From NCBI RefSeq assembly GCF_000004075.3, contig NC_026657.2:36194732-36258731 (forward strand): a stretch of 64,000 nt of DNA, read 5' to 3'. The notes under the pieces are model-generated. The model worked only from the letters and a program-made list of their open reading frames with translations, was not told the origin of the DNA and did not search any database. How positions within the stretch are numbered: the first letter of the stretch is position 1; each line of letters opens with the position of its first letter. This document shows positions 12,501 through 24,070 of this stretch, in pieces. The translations under genes were made by a program, and so were the position numbers. The stretch comes from Cucumis sativus. Its lineage: Eukaryota; Streptophyta; Magnoliopsida; Cucurbitales; Cucurbitaceae.

Positions 12501-15500
12501 ACAAAAAATTACTTACATTTTATTTTATACAAAAACCATCATAAATTACTTATCAGAATTGAGAATGAGAGCTAGGCTATATCAAAAAAACAATAAGATC
12601 CCTTGACCAAAATGCCATGTGTTCGTCTGGAGGGAGATCACAGGTCAAACTATGGAAGTAACCTACTAAAGATATTAGCTATTTCATTTTTTTGTAAAAT
12701 CAAACAATTGTACAGTGAGATTAGCTAAGACATCCATAAGTTGACTCAAACCTAGCTATAGAGAAAATAAGATGTTGTAGCAGTTTCAAAACATTATAGA
12801 GGCTTGGGTAAAAACTAAGCCCCACATATTCTATTCCATCAATTGTCACTTGTGAAGAAAAAACTATGTAGGTCCTAAACACCAAAGTGTTCCCTTTAAC
12901 CTACTGATACTACCACGGTCAAATTATATCATCAAGTGTAGTTAAATGCATGCTACATTAAACAAAGTAGTACAAATCTTGCTTCGTGAATTACCTTCAT
13001 TAGCCATGACCTCCACATGATTTTCACTATCAATTGTTTGAAACGTAATGTTTCCTATCCACAAAACCGCAGCAAGCAAACCAAATGCATGCTCTTGATC
13101 TTCTTTTGTGAATTTAAGTATATCTAGGGCTTCCTGTAGGCAAGAAGGAAAAAGGATTTAAAACATTTCAGATAAAATAAAATCTTAAAATGGTTGGTTG
13201 GTTGCAGTCAAATAAAAGTACTATAGATTTCTTTACCACAAGAGTATGAAATTTCCGTGCATCATCCACACCACCAATCACCAGACATTCACTCTGATTA
13301 AGGTAACTGTACTCACTGGGCACTCTGATATTCAATTTCTCTGAAAAAATAAAAACAGCTAAATAAGTATAATTTTTAGATGTTCATGAAGAGGGAAACA
13401 TATCCAAAGACTGCAGTCACTGTACCACAATACTTCTAATATCAATAAAGAGAAGCGTCGTTGTAAGGGAACCAAAATTGACAGGTCTCGGTAGTAAAAA
13501 GAACAAAAACAATAATAATAATAATAAATTATAAAAAAAAAAAGAGGGAAAGAAAGAGCCTAAATTATCATGTGCTCTGTTACTGCTGAAAAGATGTAAA
13601 TTACATGACCTAAACGTCAAGATAATTCAAGTAATAAGCAACAATACAATAAACTTGTTAGGTAAAGTAACAAGTATATTGTATTATTAATTCGATTAAT
13701 GATTATCCTATAGCTATCTTTGACAGATTCATATTAAAAGATCTTGGCATCATAAGATTATAAACTTGTTAGGTAAAGTAACAAGTATATTGTATTATTA
13801 ATTCGATTAATGATTATCCTATAGCTATCTTTGACAGATTCATATTAAAAGATCTTGGCATCATAAGATTATTAGGTAAAGTAATAATGCATTCCTACAG
13901 CCATGATACAAATACGCAAGTACATCACCTAACATAAGTACTCTAGAAAAAGATTTAGACTGTCCAACATTCTTGGTAACAGAAATTAAGATGGGCAATA
14001 TAATTACGAAATTTGTGTCTGCCATGGTTATAAAAAACAGAAACTGTAGATGTAGATAATTGAGAAATGAAGATAATAACACAAATACCTTTAAGTGTAG
14101 ATGGTGCTCCAGCACAAAGTTGATAAAAGACATGAAATGATCTCTCACCATTGACGAGCTGAACAACTCTTGACTGCTCAAAGAAGACATAACAACTTCA
14201 GGGTGACACAAACTACACAGTATTTTTTATCAAAGATCTGATAGAATAGAGATAATTACCTTTTCCAACAGAACTATTTGAAATTCCAGGTGAGTCAGCA
14301 TGTGATATGCACGCATGGTTACAGAAAGTCAATAAAAAAGTAAGCAGTAACATAAGCCATAAAATAAAAAAGTCACACTTTTTTTGCAATGAAAGTTATG
14401 TTTCTTATAAGAAAAAAATAGTTTCAGCACAAAAGTTCCTTACATGTCTGGATTACAGCACCACATATCTTCCCTGTTCTGCTAAAAAGAATTTCAATCA
14501 ACTTCCCCTGCACAAGGAACAAACTATTTTGGTCAGACTAAAAAGTCTGATATGGTTCTTTTGCTCAATTGAAAAATGGGAAGCGGTAATGCAAATAACA
14601 AGGAAAAGAAACTGACAAATCTGCTGGCATTGTTGTTTCTGGAGGTTTTAGCATTCCCAAACGCTTCCAGTATAACATTTGCCTGTGGGATTCTATCGTC
14701 TATGCCGTTGCCACCTCCAAGAGCAGTCAGGTATTGAACGGCAACTTTTGCTGTCTCAGTTTTGCCAGCTCCACTTTCTCCACTAGACACAAACAAAAAC
14801 AAAACCATTTAATTCTAAGCATAATAGTGACTACAAGTTATGCACACAGAGATATCCTGAATTCCAAATATTAGGTTGAAATCTAACCTGATGATAATAG
14901 ATTGGTTAACTTCATCTGCAACAGGAATGTGAACCCAGATTTGTGAGTGTTACAGAATAAATACAACCAAGAAAATAAAAGTTTAAATAAACAAAACATA
15001 CAAAAGATATGCAGATGAATTGTTTTACCTTGCATCATCGCAGAATAGGCAGAATCAGCTATAACATAAACATGAGGGTTGTTCATAACTCTTTGTCTAT
15101 AGGCTGTAATTAATTCATTTCCATACTGTTTAGTGTCTTTCAACGGATTGATTGCAATCAAAACTGACCCTGCATTACTCTGCAACAAGGAAACTGTTAA
15201 AAAGAGAAAGATCAAAATATCTCTCTAGGGGACATGTATTAGGCATCTATCAAAACTAAATCACACTAACATAAATTTTATCCTGAGAAAATCTTCGCTG
15301 GAGACTGTGAATAACCGAAGGCTCGTTCAAATAACCGAGCTGTGCAAGATCATCAACCCCCTCCACTATATCTGGATTAGCAGGTAAAAGATCTACTGTT
15401 GAAACTTTAACAACCTAAAGATTGTAAATTGATCGTCAGCAAGTTTTTCAATAAAACAAGATTCAAGAATCTAATAAATCACCAAGCTTATGAACTTACC

Positions 15501-16438
15501 TTTTTGTTTGAGAGCATGATACATGCCTCCATCCCACTGTTTGACTGTATAGTTCCTAACTCCCATTGTCCAGTTGGAAGTTGACACCAAACCCGGAGTT
15601 TCTGATAGAGGAGAGAGCAAGAGCTTAACGAAAAACATCCACACAAGATCTAGATGGCTAGAGATACACCAACAGTTCATTACCAAACAAATGAAAGTCA
15701 TTTATCCAAAAACAATCACATTCCTGGCTCCAGAATAATGAATTTGCAAAATGGCTTCGATAAACAAACTATTAAGTTGTATGGCAGTATAAAACCTGTA
15801 CAGCTTGGTATGTTGCAAATCAAATATAATATGCACCATCCAGCCCCCAAGTGATTGCAATTAACTTTGTAGCAAAGCAAGTCAAAGGAAAAAGGAGAAA
15901 AGGAAAAACCATCTTGTCTCCAACAAAGTTGCAACGTTATTACACAAATTCGACATTGAAAATTTTTCATACAACACGCCATAAGAAAAATTGTGAGCAA
16001 AAGCAGCAGTACCTTCTGAAGAAAATAACTGATATTGTCCTCCCAGTTGGAGCTTCGAATATGTGAAAGTAAAGCAGAAGCAACATTCACTTGATCTCTA
16101 TTATCATTTTTTGAAGCTACCATGTAAGGCGATTCATCATCTTGATCTCTATTTGTTCTCCTGAATGCAAAGTTACCCAAACCATTCTCCTTCCTTATTG
16201 CATCCTCCTTTCCATTAAAGACGTTAATAGAGCACTCTGAGGAACCGTCATCATTAACCCTGAAATTGACGGGTAAAGCCCGCTTTACCGGCGGAATCCG
16301 AGCCTTCGAAGTGGGCCGAGACGGCAATGCAGGCGGCAAGTCTTTAGGCCTCTCAATCTCATCCCTTCGTCGAAGAGAATCAAGCATTTCCTCCAGTGAG
16401 CTTCGAGCTATCGTCGATGGCGATGCAGATAACATCAT
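6551..16438 (-). CDS. Class VIII unconventional myosin, complete coding region (24 exons, 1202 aa)
   Basis: Actin motor of the plant class VIII (ATM1-like), which acts at plasma membrane, plasmodesmata and endosomes. Exons in coding order: 16438-16013, 15601-15500, 15414-15271, 15179-15029, 14915-14888, 14782-14617, 14507-14444, 14273-14260, 14173-14089, 13340-13237, 13133-12995, 12351-12233, 12128-11976, 11895-11806, 11333-11256, 10532-10374, 10279-10076, 9961-9756, 9662-9527, 8873-8744, 8389-8270, 8186-8083, 7429-7217, 7024-6551. They total 3609 nt and stay in frame. Visible motifs: P-loop GESGAGKT (285-292), switch I NNNASRFGK (333-341), switch [11 protein letters not shown] (556-564), three IQ-like motifs (about 867-950), a short coiled coil (about 985-1055) and a basic tail ending [13 protein letters not shown]. 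The N-terminal extension ([19 protein letters not shown]) is class-VIII-like. Unusual points: HFICCIRPN where HFIRCIKPN is usual, a 14-nt exon, and a GC donor after 11976. Confidence 0.97.
8550..8612. repeat. 25-bp tandem repeat in a myosin intron
   Basis: The unit TATAATTCTCCCATTAAAAAA plus ATAAG is present about two and a half times, nearly perfectly, in the intron between the exons ending at 8744 and starting at 8389. It looks like simple minisatellite slippage. Confidence 0.85.
11975..11976 (-). other. GC splice donor of a GC-AG intron in the myosin gene
   Basis: On the minus strand the exon ends TTTAAG and the intron starts GCATGT, then reaches the acceptor TTCAG at 11896. Joining here gives the conserved SFKKNGFEQF without a frame break. 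No GT in the right phase is available. GC-AG is the commonest alternative class of plant introns. Confidence 0.85.
13651..13872. repeat. Perfect 111-bp tandem duplication in a myosin intron
   Basis: Bases 13651-13761 are repeated at 13762-13872. I found no difference between the copies by eye. A short partial third start (TAGGTAAAGTAA) follows. It lies in the intron between exons 14173-14089 and 13340-13237. Identity this high implies a very recent duplication, or an assembly artefact. Confidence 0.9.
14260..14273 (-). other. 14-nt microexon of the myosin gene
   Basis: The exon reads TTCTGTTGGAAAAG on the minus strand, flanked by an acceptor ending AAATAG and a donor GTAATT. It finishes the codon begun by the upstream exon and encodes F-L-L-E-K. 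This gives the conserved QTFLLEKSRVVQL of the motor core after switch I. Without it the frame would shift. Confidence 0.92.
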
Positions 16439-17129
16439 TTTGCCAAAACCCCACTACTTCAAATTCCAAAATTTCACAAAATTCCACCCCCAAATTTACC
16501 TCACTCTCAACCCAAAAGACACCACCTTCTCTAAACCAAAACCACTAAATTGAAAACCCCAAAATCAAAAGGGTATATAAGATTCTTATATACCCAGATT
16601 CCAGAAATCGATTAGAATTCGGAAAAACTAGTGGGCCAAATAAAGTATAAAGAAAAGAAGAAGAAGAAGAAACAGAGCAGAAGAAGCTAATAGAGCGAAG
16701 GTATGATAAAATTCGAATGATTTTAGAAGGGAAAAAACACAGAACAATCTCAAGAAACAAACTCAGCAACAGCAATCGTCATGTCAAAAGAGGGTAATTC
16801 CGTTGAAAAACAAACCTCCATTAACAAAAGAAGGGAAGAAGAAGAAGAAGAAGAAGAAGAAGAAGAAGGGAAGATTACGAAGAAGTCTAACAAAAACAAC
16901 AAAAAAAAGGGGCAAAAAGAAACGATGGGTATGTAAGATAGAAAGCAGTTTTGGTTGTTCCGTTCTGGTTTTCTTTGAAACTATTCCTTTCCCCTCACTC
17001 TGTTTCGAAAAACCCAAAAAAGTTGTAAAAAAAAAAAAATGAAAAATTGAAATGAAAGAGAGAGAGAGGAAAGGAAAGAGAGAAAGAACTTGACGAAGAG
17101 GGTGTTTTGGTTGATGTTGTTGCTTCAAG
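16439..17129 (-). promoter_or_regulatory. 5' leader and promoter region of the myosin gene
   Basis: The DNA upstream of the myosin ATG is strongly polarised. On the minus strand it is pyrimidine-rich, with CTT and CT runs, as in many plant 5' leaders. A GAA/CTT microsatellite lies at about 16830-16867 and an A/T homopolymer at about 17028-17039. A leader intron may be present, but I cannot fix its ends. The frames seen here are low-complexity. Confidence 0.5.
16830..16867. repeat. GAA microsatellite
   Basis: About twelve consecutive GAA/AAG triplets in the myosin leader region. The purine strand is the plus strand, so the myosin transcript would carry the CUU complement. Confidence 0.9.
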
Positions 17130-20100
17130 TTTTCCTCTTGAAGAAAAGGGAAAAAGGGAAAAAAAATTCAAAATTTGTTTCAGGTAGGTGGAGCCGTAGA
17201 GTTCCAAACAATTCCTTACACAAACCGCTTGGTTCCCATTTGGGATTGGAAATGAAGAACAAAAAGAAAAAATTAAATGAAATTCATTTTCCAATTTTGT
17301 TGTTCCATTATTTTTTCCTCCTTTTCTTTTCTTTTCTAGGAACTGGTGAAATTAGGACTACATGAAAAGCAATGACATAAAAATATTCACAAACCCACAG
17401 AAGAGGAGACCAACGCCTGAAATTTCATGTAAAAGAAAAAGCTGTAACATTCAAATTCAGGACTATCTTTTCCCACAAAATTACCAACTTTACCCTTTCC
17501 TTTCTACATATTATTTCTTAACAAACTTTAATCTTTTCTCCTATTCATAACATAACTATCATTCTTTTTCTTAATCTAAACATTCATAATCCTAAAAAGT
17601 TTGATTTTTCTTAAATTAAAGTTTGTTTGTTTTTTTTACATTTTTCAACTGATTAAAACGTTCTAATTTCATACTCATCAATTTACATCTATTATTTCAA
17701 CAGAAAAATATATTATTTAGTTCAACTACAAGTTCAATGATATAAACAAAAACTTTTACGGTTTAACGTTGAATTCAAAAACATATATATACATTAAAAA
17801 AAAAGGATATTATTAGTTTAAAGCGACAGTTACGATGACAGATAATGAAGAACTTCTCCTCCTTCCTTCATTTAACTGTACAGCTAAGATCATACCAAAC
17901 TACTCCTCTCTTCTTTGGTTTCTCCTATTTTCAATTTCAATTGCATTAGTTTTCAAATTTTGGACTTTTGTATTTTTGTTCATTATTAATACATTACCAC
18001 AGTGTAATTAGGTTAGGATTAGGATTAGGATAACTTGTTTTCAAATTAGATGATCCAACAAATAATTGTTGTTGTTATTATTTGATTTTTTTAGAAGTTA
18101 ATTTCATTAATTTAACAATTAAGCAAATTAATTACTCCCCAATAATTAGTTTAGCAAACAAACAATAATTTATTTCTTTTATTTGGTTCTTTTTCTCTTT
18201 TTTTAAAGTTAAATTATATTCAGAATTGATCGATAGTCAATGACTCAATCTTAATTTAAAATATTGTAACATGTTCATAACTCATAAGTCATAACATCAC
18301 CAAAATTGTATAATTAATTTATTTTAGTAGTATGGGCCAATTAGTAGAAATGGTTATTTAAGAAATCTATTTTTCCCCCACATTTATTCCAACCTTTATA
18401 AAAAAAAAATAAAAATTTGTATAAGGTATTGGTTAAAAAGCAAACACATTTCCTTCAATCACATCATCATCACAAAGAGATGCGAAACAACACAAAATGA
18501 AAATCAAAGGGCCAACTATTTGTGGACCAAATGTAAGGGCTGATTGAAGCCCCTTCATTTTTCTAAACTGTTTTCAATAAATATTTTCTATTTTTTAAGG
18601 CTTCAATATTATTTCGATATTATTTTTATTTTTTCATTCTTCTTTTTTTAAAAAAATAAAATATTAATGTATCTTACACTCTCTCAACAACAATTTAGGT
18701 AGTTTTTTAACAAATTGAAATATGTAATGAAATTAAGTGTAATTAGATTGTTTTTCTTTTTTTTATTATTATTATTGTGTTTACTAATTTGTGTAATGAT
18801 ATAAAAATGAGATTGGAGGAGAAGAGATTGATTTATACTTATTTTTTAAAAAAAAAAAATAGTAAATCTAAATTAAGACGAAGGGCAAATGCATAATTTT
18901 GGAATATGGAATGAGAATTGGGCTTTGGTTAGTGGGTGTGCTTGAAGGTGCACTAAAGGATAATGAAGATATGTATGAGTTTTTTCTCCTTCTTCTTCTT
19001 TTTCCCCTTTTCCCCTTTTCTTCTTTCTTTTCCCATTTTTTTAAAACACTAAATAATTTGTCATCACATTAGCTTCAATTTGTTTTTTAAAATATTGAAT
19101 TGAATTTATTTATTATTTTTTGAAAGAACATGGCTCAGGGATGTTGTTGAATTTTGGAATTTAATATATAATTGTGTTCTTTTAGTCAATGTTTTTTTGA
19201 ATGTGACCTTTTGATTAACTTTGGAGGGAATTTTGAATTAAATACAAATATTAGATTTACATATATGCCCCTTTGAGAAATGAAGAAAAAAAAACAATAT
19301 TTGACTTTGGAAACTTAAGGACTTTGTTTGATGGAAGAGGGATACTGCTGGAATTTCCATTACAGTACAATATATATATATATACATATATGTTAGTTTT
19401 GTTTTGAATTTGAATTTGAATTTTGAAGTGAAATATGGAAGATTTGATTTTGAGTTTTTTACATAAATTTTAATTTTGTTTGCATGGATGGATTGATGAA
19501 ATTATATAATTTGTGTTTTTTACTCATAATTCCATTGTGATTTTCATCCTAGAGGTGATTAAAATTATATGCAAAAGTTTGAATTTACATTTCTTACACC
19601 TTTTAATTGTCAATTTTCCTTTTTTCTTTCTTTAACTTATTTTAAAAGTCTTTCCTATAAAAGATCAACCAAATAAAAGTGCAAGAACTTTAATTAAAAG
19701 AGAGGGAAGATTGGTCACTAATGCTTAATTGACCATCGTTTCATTTCGTTTAAATATTTTAATAATTTGTTCGATAACTTTCTATTTTATGCTTTATACC
19801 GATAACATTTAGGATTTGTTAAGTAGATAATCTATGCTATGTTTTATTTGATCAAATTCACTTAGTTCAACATATTTGACAAATAAATTGAATCATGTTT
19901 CTAAAAACTATTTTTGAATTATGTGATCCAATTAGTGCAAATTCTAAAAGTTTGGTTAGGTTAAATTTTAATATGGTATGTATAATATTGTGAAAAAATA
20001 ACAATATAAATGTTTTATGTTAATTATAATTTTGGTTTCTACGGTTTTAAAAATATACAATTTAGTCCATATAGTTTAGAATTAGAGTTTATGAAGATTT

Positions 20101-22685
20101 TTCAAACCACGAGGATTATACGTAAGGTTTTATCAAACTATAAAAACTAAGCTCTTACTTTTTCCAAATTATATGGCCTAAAGTTTACAGTTTAACTAAT
20201 ATTTTAAATATATTTTATATTCATACATAAGTTAATAATAGTTTTGTGTAAATTAAATCTTACTAGATAAGTAAGACTAGTTTTATAGTTTATTTATATC
20301 TATAAACTATAATCTCTAAGATATATAAATAGGACAATATAGAAGAATAATACTTTGTTTCTTATTTTGCCCCTACCCTTTTTAATAAAATCTTGTCGCT
20401 CTTCTAGATGAGACACGACTCTTTGAGCATAGGTATCTAGTGAGTCTAATAGGTGTAATTGATATTAACAAGATACAACTCTTCAGGAAGGGATATAATT
20501 ATTTGAACGTATGTGTTTGTTGAGTTCAACAGACACAACTATTATCAATATGTGAGTTGCAACTATTTTAATAGAGATGATTGCATATCGATTTGTTGCA
20601 TTGTTTCAAATATGAAAAAATCCATATTATTTTTATTACATAAATTGACTTGATCACACATGGTTGATAAATAAAAACATTTTTATATATCATGTATTTG
20701 CATTTCAGCCTTTTTCTTTAAATCGTTAAATATTATTTTAAAACTAATCTTTAACATTTTCACACGTGCACTAGTACTAATAATGTAAATAGTATCAAAC
20801 ACATTTAAACATTTTTTAAAATTTAAAATTCAAATTAATATTTATATTTAATAGAATAATATAAATATTTATATTGAATTGCATCTTATCACAAATATAA
20901 ATAGTTCTTTTTAAAATAGAAAAATAGACAAAATATTTATATTTAATAGAACAAAATCGGTAAAAGAGAAAATTAATTATAATTTTGTAGGAATGGTAAA
21001 TACTTATTTGGTTAAAAGTTTTGTTTTTGAAAAGAAATGAATTAAAGAAATTATAATTTTTTGAAATTGAAAAAGGGAAAATGTTAGAAGTTGATGGATA
21101 AAATTGTAGTGTGAAGCATATAAACATAATGGGAATTAAATTAAAAACTGGAAAACTAAATTTAGAAGGTCAAAAATGTAAAAATGGGGTAAATATATAT
21201 ATATATATATAAAAAGGGCAAAAGAAGAAAATTGTGAAAGAAAGAAAGAAAGAAAGAAAGGGGGAGGGGATGAATGATGATGATGATTAGAGGCACATGG
21301 GAGGGGCAAATAAGTAAATTAGGAGTGGGTATTATATAATATAATGAATGATGGACATTGGCAGGGAAATCGGAGGGTTTTGGAATTTAATGATAACGGT
21401 AATGTGGGTCCCTGTAAAATTAAGGGGACAAAAACCAAAAGCCAGAATTCAAAATTATATATTAGGAGTCAAATCAATAATTTTCATTATAACAACCAAA
21501 TACTAACTCCCCAAACAAAATGCACCTAATCCCTTCCACCCTCCTCTTTTCGGATTTCCATGCTCATTCATTCTACCTTTTCAATTATCCATCTTCCCTA
21601 AAACTATATCAATTCTCATTTCTAACTTCCTTTCTCAAATTAATATTCCTCCTCAATTTCTTCTTTCAAATTTTTAAGTAAGATTTAAAATCTGCTTATT
21701 ATGAATTTTCAAGATAATACTAATTTTGAATTTTAATTCTGATCTATTAATTAAAAACTAGAATACCATTCAATTTACTTTTAAATATTAAGAAAATTTA
21801 ACCATTTTAGTTTAAGAAAAAAAAAAGTAAAAAAATGAGTGGAGTAGAAATCGAAGTTATATATCATGTTTAACGTTTGGGAGAAAGCTTTCCAAATTTT
21901 GTTGGAAATCAAAACTTGAGAAGATTTAGGAAGTAATGGATGGATGGAAATAACGAATCTCAAAGAAGAAATGAAATAATAAATTAAAATTTGGAAGTCC
22001 AAAGAGGGGGTTTGCAAAATTGCATGTTATCATAATTTTTTTAAAAAAATAAAACGTAGTGTGTATGATTGATATCATGTTCTTGGTTTGTATAAAGTTG
22101 TGGTTTGCCAATATTGAGCATTTACATAACAAATCACACTATTTTATTATTGAAGCTTTCAAAAACTTCCAATCTCCAACGCTTAATTAATACTATATAT
22201 GTATGTTTGTTTATATATTATTTTAGGCGTTATACTTTTAGTTTTATTTTGGTTGTATTTATAATTAAATGTTCATTTTAGGTTTTTTTTAACCACAATA
22301 ACCAAATTAACAACACCAATCGTTCTTGTATTTACATTTACATGAATTTTGATTTATTTTGGTTTGATTTTTTACTCTCAAAGAGTGACTTCTTTGGTGA
22401 TAAGGGACACGGTTCTTTAGATCCAATGTCGAGGGTTTTATATCATTTGATTTCTTCATTTTTCATTTTAAGGGATTAAAATTGTCACCTTTTGAAAGTT
22501 GACAATCAAAACGAACCAAAGTTAAAATTACAAAAATTAGAATGAACATTTTAAAAGTATGATGATCAAAATGAACTCAAGTTGAAAGTCTAGGAACCAA
22601 AGTGAACATTTTTAAAAGTATATGAAGTGAAATAAACTAAAGCCAAAAGTATAAGTATCAGAACAAATCAATATTTCAACCTTAA
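17130..22685. other. AT-rich intergenic DNA without recognised genes
   Basis: Very AT-rich spacer with homopolymer runs, a (TA)n tract at about 21191-21211 and a GAAA microsatellite at about 21238-21260. A short run of degenerate ACTCTT and CAACTAT phrases lies at about 20395-20600. The open frames are short, AT-driven and domain-free. The GC-richer segments at 18470-18560 and 21280-21425 could be conserved regulatory DNA, but nothing in them is recognisable. Confidence 0.6.
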
Positions 22686-22689
22686 TATA

Positions 22690-24070
22690 TGGATCAATAT
22701 ATCATCGTAATGACATGTAATTAAATGATTAAACATGCTAGAACATACCTCAAAAAGTAGAGTTTAATTAGTATACTAATTAACCTTTAGCAGCTCAAAT
22801 TCTCCGATTCTCCGAGTTAGAACTAACACCCAAATCTTTTCTACTACTATCCTCTTGTCTTATAACTTGACTGTGTGAACAACATTGGTGATCATAGTTT
22901 TGAGAGATTTTGTATGGAGACATTAATTTCTCAGCAAATTACTTAATATTCATCTATATTAATCACATTAAATTAACTCATGTATAAATAGATAAATCCT
23001 ATACAAATCAGATTTGGATTTTAAGTTGAGACTAAACGTGAGTGAGATTTGTGGTTGAAGAAGAGATGAAGAACACATGAGGCAATTACCTTAGCTTGTT
23101 CACCCTTCAACTATAACATGTACGGGAGAAACCCACTATCTTCAAAACTCAACAAATTGACTCTCAAAATTTAATTTTGAAATTCCAAAAACATTTAATT
23201 AAACATTTTCTTTAGTTAATCTAATTAAATCATTTGAAATTATTATAATTAATTAAACTATTTTATTTATTAATATTTTATTATCATTTTCATTACTAAT
23301 CTCATCACTTCAACCCATATTTAAATTCTCTATAATTTAAATATCATTTCTATCTAAATTTGTAATTGTTTACTTATATCAATTAATAATTTACTTTCTA
23401 AATAAATTCAAACGATTTATGTTTCTCTGTCAACTTTGTTTTAAGTTTATTTGTGCAATGAGCTAGGAGAAGGACCTAACGAACCTACAGATCACGAGCT
23501 TCAATGATCCAAGATTAACAGACTAAACTCTTTTAACCTAATTAACCAACATTCATTAGCTAACATGGTTGTCTACTATAGCCATAACTGCACTCTCCTC
23601 ACCACAGATAGATTTGTGTTCATCTAATATAACCATAATTAGTAAGTCAATTCTTCACAGGTTGTTCTTAATTTCGGCTAGGTTAACTCATTTTTATCTC
23701 CAAAATTACATCTTGTTCTTTAAGTCTTAGTTAATTCTCTAGCAAACAATTGGTTTATGGTTCAAACATTAAATCGAATCTCCCTTGAGCCAATGAGAGA
23801 GCAGAACCCCTTATTCAAAATCTAGAGTTAGCGTTTAAGGGAACAACCTCTCAATTATTCCTAGAAGCAAGTAGGAGTGGATTTCCTCTTGCATCTTATG
23901 TCCCCAGCAATCCACCGGGTTGGATCAACATTGTTGGGCTATCTTTACCTATAAAGATCTAAAGGATAGTCCTGAGTAAATACGAGTTTGTAGTTAGCTT
24001 GGAATTAAAGTTAAATTATCTAGATAATCAAATTTAAACAGTGAATCACAATCTAAAATCCATACTCACA
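22690..24070. repeat. Degenerate LTR/retroelement-like block
   Basis: This block is less AT-biased than its flanks and contains sentence-like non-coding sequence (for example GGAGTGGATTTCCTCTTGC, then TATGTCCCCAGCAATCCACC). I associate this with dispersed LTR sequences of cucurbit genomes, but from memory only. I see no clear terminal repeats, primer-binding site or coding domain, so the edges are approximate. Confidence 0.35.

Noticed and set aside
16784..17365. Several 80-115-codon frames on both strands near the myosin start
   Set aside because: They are translations of CTT/GAA and homopolymer low-complexity leader sequence.
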